Below are positions 26,187 through 33,670 of a DNA stretch of 33,849 nucleotides, piece by piece. The notes beneath the pieces were generated by a model that was given only the letters and a program-made list of their open reading frames with translations, made no database searches and was not told where the DNA came from. The translations under genes were made by a program, and so were the position numbers. This DNA is from an uncultured Bacteroidales bacterium (GTDB lineage: Bacteria > Bacteroidota > Bacteroidia > Bacteroidales > UBA932), in contig CAMJHF010000022.1 of assembly GCA_946405435.1 (NCBI GenBank), positions 1 to 33,849 on the forward strand, written 5' to 3'. Positions within the stretch are counted from its first letter, which is position 1. Each line of letters starts with the position of its first letter.

Positions 26187-26624
26187 ATGGTCCGTTATTA
26201 TTTTGAGGATATAAAGTTTCAGTACAAGAGCCGGCGTTTCAATAACGCGTGGTTGAGGTGTGTTGCCGAAAGGGAACAATGCCGTCTTGGGGATTTAAAT
26301 ATTATTTTCTGTTCCGATCCGTATCTGCTGAATATCAACTTGCAATATTTAGGCCATAATTATTATACGGATATAATCACCTTTGATTACTCAGAGAAGC
26401 CCGTCGTTTCCGGAGACTTGTTCATCAGCGTCGACACCGTAAGGGATAATGCGTCTTTCTACGGCGCCGGCTTCGATGGGGAACTTCACCGGGTAATTGT
26501 CCATGGTCTCCTTCATCTCATTGGATATGATGACCACACCGATGCGGACATTGCCCAGATGAGGCTTAAGGAGAATGAGTCTTTGAGTTTGAGGCAGGAG
26601 ATGTTGCTTGAGGCTGATGAATAA
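26187..26624 (+). CDS. ybeY: Endoribonuclease YbeY (rRNA maturation factor)
   Basis: YbeY is a zinc-dependent RNase acting in 16S rRNA 3'-end maturation and ribosome quality control. The 145-aa protein has the DIITFDYSE strand region and the diagnostic zinc motif [12 protein letters not shown] at about 107-118. Length is typical. Its last codons overlap the mnmG start by 8 bases (ATG at 26617 lies inside the ybeY reading frame), so the two are translationally linked. Confidence 0.96.
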   Translation: MVRYYFEDIKFQYKSRRFNNAWLRCVAEREQCRLGDLNIIFCSDPYLLNINLQYLGHNYYTDIITFDYSEKPVVSGDLFISVDTVRDNASFYGAGFDGELHRVIVHGLLHLIGYDDHTDADIAQMRLKENESLSLRQEMLLEADE

Positions 26625-28503
26625 TTTCTTCGATGTAATAGTGGTTGGGGGAGGACATGCCGGCTGTGAGGCCGCCATGGCCGCTTCTGGGCTTGGCGTG
26701 AGCGTCCTGCTCCTGACGATGGACACCTTGTCATTTGCCAAGATGTCCTGCAATCCTGCCATCGGAGGAATTGCTAAAGGTCAGATAGTCAGAGAAATAG
26801 ATGCTTTGGGAGGTTATACCGGACTCGTGACTGATGCTTCCACTTTGCAGTTCAGGATGCTGAATAAGTCCAAGGGTCCGGCTATGTGGAGCCCGCGTGC
26901 GCAGTGCGATAAAATCCGTTTTTCGCTCAATTGGCGGAGTTTTATTGTAAATCGCTCTAACATAACTATTTACGAGGATTTAGCGGATTCTTTTCTCTTT
27001 GAGAATTCAAAAATCTGCGGCGTGCGTACATCTGGAGGTCAAATTTTTAAGTCTCGCGCCGTTGTTTTGACCGCCGGGACCTTCCTCTCCGGGCGTTTGT
27101 TCGTCGGAAGGAAGCAATTGACCGGAGGAAGAATCGGAGAAAAGAGTTCCGATGGACTCACCGCCCAGTTGGTGGATAGGGGAGTTTCTACCGGGCGGAT
27201 GAAGACCGGTACCCCTCCGAGGATAGATATCACATCCGTTGATACTTACGTCCTTGACAGACAGAGAGGCGATGATCCCCCCGAGCGTTTTTCGTACTTG
27301 GACATTCCGTCGAGGATCCAGGCTGGTCATGAACAGAAAGAATGCTTCATACTTCATACGAACCCTGTTGTCCATGAAAGGCTTCGGGAGGGCTTCGTGG
27401 ATTCGCCTTTGTTTACCGGTGTTATTCATGGTCGCGGGCCTAGGTACTGTCCGAGCATCGAAGATAAGTTGAGGGTGTTCCCCGAAAACGATGCACATCA
27501 GCTTTTTCTTGAACCGGAAGGAGAGGGGACTAATGAGTATTATCTGCAGGGATTCTCTTCGTCACTTCCTTTCGAAGTGCAGATGAACGCGCTCCATGCC
27601 ATCAAGGGTCTTGAGCATGTAAGGGTTTTCAGGCCGGCTTATGCTGTGGAATATGATTATTTTGAACCCTCATTACTGAAACATACTCTCGAGTCAAAGA
27701 TTGTTCCCGGTCTTTATCTTGCCGGCCAGGTTAATGGCACAACGGGTTACGAAGAGGCAGCAGCCCAGGGTCTGATGGCCGGTATTAATGCCGCCCTTTC
27801 AATTTTAGGCCGGGATCCTTTTGTGCTTTCTCGTGACGAGGCTTATATCGGAGTTCTCATCGATGATTTGATTTGCAAAGGAGTTGACGAACCTTACCGC
27901 ATGTTTACTTCCAGGGCGGAGTACCGTATTCTGTTAAGGCAAGATAATGCAGACCAGAGGTTGACTCCTCGCGCTCACGAAATAGGGCTTGCTTCCGAAG
28001 AGCGATATGAACTCACGATGAAGAAATACGATTCTGCCCGCAGCTTGACGCAACTTTGTGAGAGCGTCAACGTGACTGCGTCAGCTATCAATTCCTTCCT
28101 GGTTTCTTCTGGATCCGCCCCTCTAACCGAATCAAAGCGAGTTGCCGACGTTGCCACTCGACCAGAGTTGACTTTGAGTGATGTCTTGAAATTTGTTCCA
28201 CGTGGAACATTTTCTAAATTTGGATTGATGCCGGATATAGATCCTAAAGTTGCTGAGTCGGTTGAAATCAACCTTAAATACAAAGGTTATATTCTTCGGG
28301 AGCGTCAACAGGCAGAAAAACTACATCGCCTCGAATCTCTTGAGATACCAGAAAATTTCGATTTCGACAGTATTTCTGGTCTTACAATCGAGTGCCGCCA
28401 GAAGTTCAAGAAGTATTCACCACGTACCATTGGGCAAGCATCTCGCATTTCCGGAGTTTCCCCTTCGGATATTTCCGTTTTATTAGTATATTTCGGCCGA
28501 TAG
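26617..28503 (+). CDS. mnmG: tRNA uridine-5-carboxymethylaminomethyl(34) synthesis enzyme MnmG (GidA)
   Basis: MnmG, with MnmE, modifies the wobble uridine of tRNAs using FAD, NADH and methylene-THF. The 628-aa protein has the FAD motif [15 protein letters not shown] at the N-terminus, [22 protein letters not shown], the [11 protein letters not shown] segment, [28 protein letters not shown] and the C-terminal MnmE-interacting helical domain. I start at ATG 26617, which gives the canonical [12 protein letters not shown] opening; a TTG at 26608 would add three residues. The gene contains a parS-like palindrome in codons for VPRGT (28194-28209), and a second follows its stop. Confidence 0.97.
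   Translation: MNNFFDVIVVGGGHAGCEAAMAASGLGVSVLLLTMDTLSFAKMSCNPAIGGIAKGQIVREIDALGGYTGLVTDASTLQFRMLNKSKGPAMWSPRAQCDKIRFSLNWRSFIVNRSNITIYEDLADSFLFENSKICGVRTSGGQIFKSRAVVLTAGTFLSGRLFVGRKQLTGGRIGEKSSDGLTAQLVDRGVSTGRMKTGTPPRIDITSVDTYVLDRQRGDDPPERFSYLDIPSRIQAGHEQKECFILHTNPVVHERLREGFVDSPLFTGVIHGRGPRYCPSIEDKLRVFPENDAHQLFLEPEGEGTNEYYLQGFSSSLPFEVQMNALHAIKGLEHVRVFRPAYAVEYDYFEPSLLKHTLESKIVPGLYLAGQVNGTTGYEEAAAQGLMAGINAALSILGRDPFVLSRDEAYIGVLIDDLICKGVDEPYRMFTSRAEYRILLRQDNADQRLTPRAHEIGLASEERYELTMKKYDSARSLTQLCESVNVTASAINSFLVSSGSAPLTESKRVADVATRPELTLSDVLKFVPRGTFSKFGLMPDIDPKVAESVEINLKYKGYILRERQQAEKLHRLESLEIPENFDFDSISGLTIECRQKFKKYSPRTIGQASRISGVSPSDISVLLVYFGR
28194..28209. promoter_or_regulatory. parS-like centromere site 1 (inside mnmG)
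   Basis: TGTTCCACGTGGAACA is a perfect 16-bp palindrome that fits the general bacterial parS consensus TGTTNCACGTGNAACA, bound by ParB. It is embedded in the coding sequence. No parA/parB genes lie in the window. Confidence 0.8.
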
Positions 28504-28519
28504 TGTTCCACGTGGAACA
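28504..28519. promoter_or_regulatory. parS-like centromere site 2 (after mnmG)
   Basis: A second identical TGTTCCACGTGGAACA, extended by one pair to an 18-bp dyad (28503-28520), begins at the last base of the gene region, 310 bp after site 1. Two exact copies this close are unlikely by chance. Confidence 0.8.
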
Positions 28520-28536
28520 CTTTGGCGATGTTTAAT

Positions 28537-28663
28537 AAAAAAGTTTCTGCTGTTTGCAGACCGTCTGCGCCCACGCAGTCGTGAGTGGGAGGGGCCCGCC
28601 GCTTGCGGTGGGAGGGATAGGCCGCTTGCGGCCGTAGTCTGCAAACAGCAGAAACTTTTTTTT
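28537..28663. repeat. Structured palindromic element, left copy (also terminator-like)
   Basis: Terminal arms of 25 bp (28537-28561 and 28637-28661) are perfect inverted repeats reading AAAAAAGTTTCTGCTG inward. Between them are two smaller hairpins, CCCGCCGC-TT-GCGGTGGG (28595-28612, one wobble) and GGCCGC-TT-GCGGCC (28620-28633). Eight T residues follow the right arm, so on the plus strand it resembles a strong terminator for mnmG. Its first 59 bp recur inverted at 30001-30059. No transposase is present; a MITE/REP-like element is the likeliest class. Confidence 0.8.
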
Positions 28664-28675
28664 ATACTTCTGAAT

Positions 28676-29986
28676 ATGAAGAAAGTAATATTGATTGTGC
28701 TGGGAGCGCTGCTGCTGATGGCTACGGCTTTGGCGCAAGAGACCGAGCCTAAGGATACCATCAAAAGCGCCTTCTCGCTCGACGCCGATTTTATGACACG
28801 TGGCGAACTGCGCAGCGGCGGACTCACGCTGGTAGACGATAGTTCCGTGGCCTCCTTCATAATTGAAAGGACAATCATAGGCGCCAAATACCAGTACGGA
28901 CCAATGTCGGCCCGCGTGGCGGCTCAGCACAGCGGAACATGGGGCAGCAACGAGGCCGGAAGCCTGAGCATCTTTGAGGCCTGGGCACAGTTCCAAAGCA
29001 AGAAAGGATTCTTTGCCAAAATTGGCCGTCAGCCATTGGTTTATGACGACCAGCGTATTTTCGGCTCAGACTCCTGGTCCATGACCGCCATGTCCCATGA
29101 CGTCCTGAAGTTCGGCTGGGAAGGAAAGAAAGGACACAAAATCCACCTTTTAGGAGCCTACAACCAGGACATCCGCAATATCAACGGCGGCACGTATTTC
29201 TCCGGCGGCATTCAGCCCTACAAATCAATGGCTGCTCTATGGTATCATTACGACGTGCCGGCGTTTCCGCTTGGAGCGTCTTTCGTGGTCATGGATGTGG
29301 GCATGCAGAGTGGCAGCGGAGAAGAGGGCGATGTGGTATTGCATCAGCAGCTCACGGGCACTTACATTTCTTATACGCCAAAACGTTGGTCCGCTGAAGC
29401 TGCATTCTATTACCAGATGGGCAAGGAAGAGCAGGGACTGCCGCTTTCGGCGTGGATGGCCAGCGTCAAAGCTACGCTCAAAATGCCCGAGAAATGGGAA
29501 TTTAGGGCCGGTTACGATTTCCTCAGCGGCGACAAATATTTTGCGACGCCGTCATCCGGTACGATCGGCCTTGTGAGGCACGATGTGGTGCGGGGATTCC
29601 ATTCGCTGTATGGCTCCCATCATAAATTCTACGGGGCGATGGACTTTTTCTATGTCACAACGTACGTCCGAGGGTTTACTCCCGGACTCCAGAATTTGTA
29701 CGTTGGTGCCGATTATTCGCCGCTGAAAAGTCTCAAACTTGACCTGTCGTATCATTATCTGGCCACTGCTACGAAGCTGGAGGCCGCCGACATGTCGCTC
29801 GGTCACGAACTGGAGATGTCTGTTTCTTGGAATTTCATGAAAAATGCTTCGCTTAGTGGCGGCTACACCTTCATGAAGGGCACCGAGACCATGGAGATCC
29901 TCAAGCGTACGGGCGACAACCACCGCCTCCACTGGGGCTGGATCATGCTTAAAGTCAATCCCACCTTCTTTTCCAGCAGTAAGTAG
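28676..29986 (+). CDS. Alginate-export-family outer-membrane porin
   Basis: This 436-aa protein has a signal peptide (MKKVILIVLGALLLMATALAQ) followed by a barrel of the Alginate_export type. Signs are AAQHSGTWGSNEAGSLSIFEAWAQF, FFAKIGRQPLVYDDQRIFGSDSWSMTAMSHDVLKFG and many alternating strands up to the C-terminus. Bacteroidales homologs are called alginate export family protein, but substrates are mostly unproven; transport of an anionic saccharide is inference. The gene is enclosed by the inverted repeat copies at 28537 and 30001. Its ATG lies 12 bases after the T-run of the left hairpin, leaving no room for a conventional promoter between them. Confidence 0.85.
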   Translation: MKKVILIVLGALLLMATALAQETEPKDTIKSAFSLDADFMTRGELRSGGLTLVDDSSVASFIIERTIIGAKYQYGPMSARVAAQHSGTWGSNEAGSLSIFEAWAQFQSKKGFFAKIGRQPLVYDDQRIFGSDSWSMTAMSHDVLKFGWEGKKGHKIHLLGAYNQDIRNINGGTYFSGGIQPYKSMAALWYHYDVPAFPLGASFVVMDVGMQSGSGEEGDVVLHQQLTGTYISYTPKRWSAEAAFYYQMGKEEQGLPLSAWMASVKATLKMPEKWEFRAGYDFLSGDKYFATPSSGTIGLVRHDVVRGFHSLYGSHHKFYGAMDFFYVTTYVRGFTPGLQNLYVGADYSPLKSLKLDLSYHYLATATKLEAADMSLGHELEMSVSWNFMKNASLSGGYTFMKGTETMEILKRTGDNHRLHWGWIMLKVNPTFFSSSK

Positions 29987-30000
29987 CTGTAGGTAAAGTT

Positions 30001-30059
30001 GCCCCTCCCACTCACGACTGCGTGGGCGCAGACGGTCTGCAAACAGCAGCAACTTTTTT
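30001..30059. repeat. Inverted copy of the palindromic element, right side of porin
   Basis: This 59-bp stretch is the reverse complement of 28537-28595 with one mismatch (the GTTGC arm here, GTTTC there). With bases just upstream it can form AAAGTTGC/GCAACTTT (29996-30003 with 30049-30056) plus the inner dyad GCAGAC-G-GTCTGC, followed by about nine T residues, so it may terminate the porin transcript. It lies between the porin and ruvA stops. Confidence 0.8.
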
Positions 30060-30069
30060 TTTGTTTAAC

Positions 30070-30663
30070 CTACAGCATCTGCAAAGCAGATTTGATAATC
30101 TGCTCCACGGTGGCCTTGGGGTTGGCCTTGAGTATGGCCTGAATGGCCTTGTTGATGTTCGGCTTGGCGAATCCGAGCATCTGAAGGGCGCTCGAAGCCT
30201 CGTCCGCGGCGGCGTTGGACTCGCTGGCAAAGAGCACGTCCGAGCCGCTGCCGTCGCCCTTGACAATCTTGTCCTTGAGCTCCAGAATCATGCGCTGCGC
30301 GCTCTTGAGACCTATTCCCTTGACCGCTTTCAGGGCGCTGACATTCTCAGAAATAATGGCCTGGCGCAGCTCTTCAGAGGTCAAGGAAGACAGTATCATC
30401 CTGGCGGAGGAAGCGCCCATGCCGGAGACGCCGGTAATGAGGCGGAACAACTCTCTCTCTTCCTTTCCGGCAAAGCCGTAGTCCACCTGCGTGCCGTCGC
30501 GCTGGTTGATCTGCGACTGGATGTAGATGGTGGATTCCTTTTTGCCCTCAAGTGCTTCGTATGTCTGGAGAGACACCTCAAGGCTATATCCAAGTCCTTG
30601 ATTATCAATTACTATTCTGGTTGGAGTGAGCTCCACGATGCGGCCGGAAATATAGTCTAGCAT
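30070..30663 (-). CDS. ruvA: Holliday junction branch migration complex subunit RuvA
   Basis: RuvA is the tetrameric junction-binding partner of RuvB (20228-21250). The 197-aa protein has the N-terminal OB-fold (MLDYISGRIVELTPTRIVIDNQGLGY), two helix-hairpin-helix motifs (ITGVSGMGASSARMIL and VKGIGLKSAQRMILEL) and a C-terminal RuvB-binding three-helix domain (DEASSALQMLGFAKPNINKAIQAIL). It is not in an operon with ruvB or ruvC. It diverges from the epimerase gene. Confidence 0.97.
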   Translation of the reverse strand: MLDYISGRIVELTPTRIVIDNQGLGYSLEVSLQTYEALEGKKESTIYIQSQINQRDGTQVDYGFAGKEERELFRLITGVSGMGASSARMILSSLTSEELRQAIISENVSALKAVKGIGLKSAQRMILELKDKIVKGDGSGSDVLFASESNAAADEASSALQMLGFAKPNINKAIQAILKANPKATVEQIIKSALQML

Positions 30664-30681
30664 ATTGTCGATGGTTTTCTA

Positions 30682-30689
30682 CAAAGTTA
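30682..30689 (-). promoter_or_regulatory. ruvA: Putative -7 box for ruvA
   Basis: On the minus strand TAACTTTG matches TAnnTTTG, 18 bp before the ruvA ATG. The -33 element is not clear. Confidence 0.4.
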
Positions 30690-30700
30690 CTTAAAATTTG

Positions 30701-30708
30701 TAAATTTG
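30701..30708 (+). promoter_or_regulatory. Putative -7 box for the epimerase-sufS pair
   Basis: TAAATTTG matches TAnnTTTG, 22 bp before the ATG. The -33 element is poor. It is back-to-back with the ruvA -7 box in a 67-bp divergent spacer. Confidence 0.4.
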
Positions 30709-30730
30709 TACGCCTAATATATCCGACCAA

Positions 30731-31864
30731 ATGAAACGCAGAGAATTCATAGGAACGACACTTGCTGTTGCAGCCGCTACTGGCCTGTCTGCATGTAATA
30801 TCCTGCCAGGCAGGACCGCCAGACTTAAGACTTCCGGCAAAGGCGAAATGCATCTGCGCTTCTACCCTTACGAACTCACTCTAGCTCATACTTTCACCGT
30901 TGCAAGCTATAGCCGCAACACTACGCCAGGAGTGCAAGTAGAGATTGAGTATGAGGGAGTTACAGGCTACGGCGAGGCCTCCATGCCTCCCTACCTGGGG
31001 CACACGGTGGAAAGTGTCTGCGCCTTCCTCCGGAAGGTTGACCTGGGCCGGTTCGACAGTCCTTTCCTGATGGAGGACATAATGGCCTACCTTGACACCA
31101 TCTCCGAGGGCGACGCCCCGGCCAAGGCAGCCATAGACATAGCCCTTCACGACCTTGTGGGAAAGCTCCTTGAAACTCCTCTGTATCAGTTGTTTGGATA
31201 TAATCCTGCCAAGGCCGGTCCCACGACATTCACTATCGGAATCGATTCCCCGGAAGTCGTGCGTGAAAAAACACTTGAGTGCGCGGGGCGCTTCCGCATA
31301 CTCAAGATAAAGGTCGGCCTCGACTCCGACGAGCAGATGATCCGGACCATACGCAGCGTCACCGACCTGCCCCTTGCCGTGGACGCCAACCAAGGCTGGA
31401 AAGACCGCAGCAAGGCCCTGGACGAAATATTCTGGCTCAAAGAGAACGGCGTGGTGCTGGTGGAGCAGCCCCTGCCAAAAGAGCGCCTGGACGATACTGC
31501 ATGGCTCACAGAGCGCAGCCCGTTGCCGATTATTGCCGACGAGGCTGTCCAGCGCCTCCGGGACATCCCCGCCCTCAAGGGAGCGTACAACGGCATCAAC
31601 ATCAAGCTGATGAAGTGCACCGGCCTTCTCGAGGCCCGCAAGATGATTGCATACGCCCGCGCCGAGGGCATGATGGTAATGGTTGGATGCATGACGGAAA
31701 CGTCCTGCGCCTGCACTGCAGCGGCCCAGCTGGCTCCCGCCGCCGACTTTTGCGATATAGACGGCAACTTGTTGATAAGTAACGATTTATTCAGAGGCGT
31801 AACGGTCTCGGACGGCCTCCTCAGGCTGCCCGCCGCCCCCGGCCTCGGACTCACAAAAATATGA
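30731..31864 (+). CDS. Exported dipeptide epimerase (enolase superfamily, L-Ala-D/L-Glu type)
   Basis: This 377-aa protein of the muconate-lactonising subgroup has the catalytic lysine motif KIKVG (about 193-197) and metal ligands in VDANQGW (about 217-223), VEQPLP (about 244) and ADEA (about 270). The second catalytic lysine is in INIKLMK (about 292), and the DID motif near 342 marks dipeptide epimerases by gripping the dipeptide amino group. It would interconvert L-Ala-D-Glu and L-Ala-L-Glu from murein peptides. The N-terminus KRREFIGTTLAVAAATG with LSAC looks like a Tat signal plus lipobox, so it is probably exported. The stop overlaps the sufS start (ATGA). Confidence 0.9.
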   Translation: MKRREFIGTTLAVAAATGLSACNILPGRTARLKTSGKGEMHLRFYPYELTLAHTFTVASYSRNTTPGVQVEIEYEGVTGYGEASMPPYLGHTVESVCAFLRKVDLGRFDSPFLMEDIMAYLDTISEGDAPAKAAIDIALHDLVGKLLETPLYQLFGYNPAKAGPTTFTIGIDSPEVVREKTLECAGRFRILKIKVGLDSDEQMIRTIRSVTDLPLAVDANQGWKDRSKALDEIFWLKENGVVLVEQPLPKERLDDTAWLTERSPLPIIADEAVQRLRDIPALKGAYNGINIKLMKCTGLLEARKMIAYARAEGMMVMVGCMTETSCACTAAAQLAPAADFCDIDGNLLISNDLFRGVTVSDGLLRLPAAPGLGLTKI

Positions 31865-33066
31865 ATGTCGAACAGTTAAGGGCAGAGTTCCCGCAGCTCG
31901 CCCGCACAGTATATGGCAAACCGCTGGTTTACCTTGACAACGCGGCCACCTCGCTGCGTCCGCGCAGCGTCATACAGCGCTGGACCAGCAGTGCCGCCAC
32001 CCAGACGGCGAACCTCCACAGGGCCGTGCATCGCACCGCAGTGGAAGCAACGGAGGCCTACGAGCAGGCCCGCGACGCCGTGCGCACCTTCATCAATGCC
32101 CCTCAGCGGGAGGAAGTTATCTTTACTTCCGGAGTCACCCACGCCCTCAACCTGGCAGCTTTCGGCATCGGCGAGGCCTTCATCGGTCCGGACGATGAAA
32201 TAATTGTCAGCGAGGCCGAGCACCACTCCAATCTCGTCCCCTGGCAGATGCTCTGCATGCGAAAGGGAGCAAAGCTGGTAAGGCTGCCGGTAGATGACGG
32301 CGGACAGCTGCGCACCGACTTGCTTCCTGCCCTCATCTCACCTCGCACCAAACTCTTGTGTGTTGCGCATATTTCCAACGTCCTCGGCCTTGTGAACCCG
32401 GTGCAGGAAATTGCCGGGATATGCCGCGCGAACGGCGTGCTGCTGCTGGTTGACGGAGCTCAGGGAATAGTGCACCAAAAGGTTGACGTGCAGGCACTTG
32501 GCTGCGACTTTTATGCATTTTCCGGGCACAAGATGTACTGCGCTCCTGGCACTGGTGTGCTTTGGGGCCGCCGCAGTCTTCTGGAGCAGATGCCCCCCAT
32601 GTTCGGCGGCGGAGAAATGATAGACACCGTGCGCTGGGAGGGTTCCACATGGGCTCCGCTGCCGCGAAAGTTCGAGGCCGGCACGCAGGACATTTCCGCC
32701 GTCCCTTGCTGGGTTCCGGCCATTGAACTTATGCAGCAGATGCCGTCGTGCGACGAGGTCCGGGACTACGTCTGCCATGCTCTTGCCGCTGTGCCCGGCC
32801 TCAGGCTTTTCGGCGCTTCCGACAATCCGGACAAGAAGGTTCCGGTATTCTCATTTTGCGTGGAAGGTGCTCATCATGAGGATCTTGCGCTCATCATGGA
32901 CAAGATGGGTGTGGCGCTTCGCTCCGGGCAGATGTGCGCCGAGCCGCTGATGGACCGCATGGGTGTTACCGGTATGCTGAGGGCCTCTTTCGCCCCTTAT
33001 AACACAATGCAGGAAGCCGGATACTTCATCGGCTCCCTGCATAAGGCTTTGGAAATGCTGCGCTAG
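31861..33066 (+). CDS. sufS: Cysteine desulfurase, SufS (group II) type
   Basis: This PLP enzyme removes sulfur from cysteine as a protein persulfide for Fe-S assembly. The 401-aa protein has YLDNAATSLRP near the N-terminus, SEAEHHSNLVPW, the PLP lysine in FSGHKMYCAPGTGVLWG (about 220) and the active-site cysteine in RSGQMCAEPLMDRMG (about 359), with the short loop of group II enzymes. The usual partners sufB, sufC, sufD and sufE are not adjacent; instead it is translationally coupled by a 4-bp overlap to the epimerase gene. A related CsdA-type assignment is possible. Confidence 0.92.
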   Translation: MNVEQLRAEFPQLARTVYGKPLVYLDNAATSLRPRSVIQRWTSSAATQTANLHRAVHRTAVEATEAYEQARDAVRTFINAPQREEVIFTSGVTHALNLAAFGIGEAFIGPDDEIIVSEAEHHSNLVPWQMLCMRKGAKLVRLPVDDGGQLRTDLLPALISPRTKLLCVAHISNVLGLVNPVQEIAGICRANGVLLLVDGAQGIVHQKVDVQALGCDFYAFSGHKMYCAPGTGVLWGRRSLLEQMPPMFGGGEMIDTVRWEGSTWAPLPRKFEAGTQDISAVPCWVPAIELMQQMPSCDEVRDYVCHALAAVPGLRLFGASDNPDKKVPVFSFCVEGAHHEDLALIMDKMGVALRSGQMCAEPLMDRMGVTGMLRASFAPYNTMQEAGYFIGSLHKALEMLR

Positions 33067-33539
33067 AACCTCCAGATGAAGTTCAGGGCGCTTGTCCAGG
33101 CGTTGTTGAAGGTGTAGTAACTACTGAAATCCAGTGTGATGTGGCTTCCGAAGTCGAAGGCCAGACCGCTTTTGATACCTGTTCCGAAGGTATTGTAGTC
33201 TGAGCCATAGCCCATCATGAAACCAGTGTGGGGATAAACCTTGAAACCGCTGGGGCCGATGGCCACACCGAGTTGGGGAATTGCATACACGCCGAACAGA
33301 TTTCCGGCGTTTTCGGGGATCCAGTAACCCAGGAGTTCCGCACCGTAGGTGAAGGATACGATGGCGTCACGGTTATAGTTGCGGAAGCCAAGCGCCACAT
33401 TTGGACCGGCGTTGCTGGAGGTGGTAAGGCCCCATCTGTGGGCGACGCCGAGCGATCCGTACATTACACTTTGTCTCTGGGCGCCGGCGCTCAGACCAAA
33501 GGCCACCAGGGCCGCTAAAACGAGTAAGAATCTTTTCAT
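33063..33539 (-). CDS. Small outer-membrane beta-barrel protein
   Basis: This 158-aa protein has a signal peptide (MKRFLLVLAALVAFGLSAGA, cut near AQRQS) and about eight amphipathic strands rich in Gly, Tyr and Phe, ending in the barrel signature WRF. The size resembles OmpX/OmpW-like or PorT-like small barrels. The function is unknown. It converges with sufS, and the two stop codons share the palindrome CTAG at 33063-33066. Confidence 0.8.
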   Translation of the reverse strand: MKRFLLVLAALVAFGLSAGAQRQSVMYGSLGVAHRWGLTTSSNAGPNVALGFRNYNRDAIVSFTYGAELLGYWIPENAGNLFGVYAIPQLGVAIGPSGFKVYPHTGFMMGYGSDYNTFGTGIKSGLAFDFGSHITLDFSSYYTFNNAWTSALNFIWRF

Positions 33540-33557
33540 ATTTAATACAATTTACTG

Positions 33558-33589
33558 CAAATATACAATTTAATCCGATTCCGCGCGAA
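33558..33589 (-). promoter_or_regulatory. Bacteroidota-type promoter for the small OMP gene
   Basis: On the minus strand the -7 box TATATTTG (33558-33565) is preceded after 20 bases by TTCG (33586-33589), one mismatch from TTTG. It lies 18 bp upstream of the ATG. Confidence 0.55.
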
Positions 33590-33670
33590 TTGTATTGAGA
33601 ATTATTCCTGCCCGGGCCCTTTGACATTCTGAGCGCCCTCCAGTCATTCCGAGTGTCAGCGAAGAATCTC

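Noticed and set aside
28537..30059. Classical invertible promoter switch for the porin
   Set aside because: The repeats bracket the entire gene rather than a promoter, and no site-specific recombinase gene is in the window; kept only as a cassette or inversion hypothesis.
30022..30660. 212-codon plus-strand ORF running from the repeat through ruvA
   Set aside because: It begins in the palindromic element and is antisense to ruvA; the similar reading (GLQTA...) near 28560 comes from the shared repeat, not a protein family.
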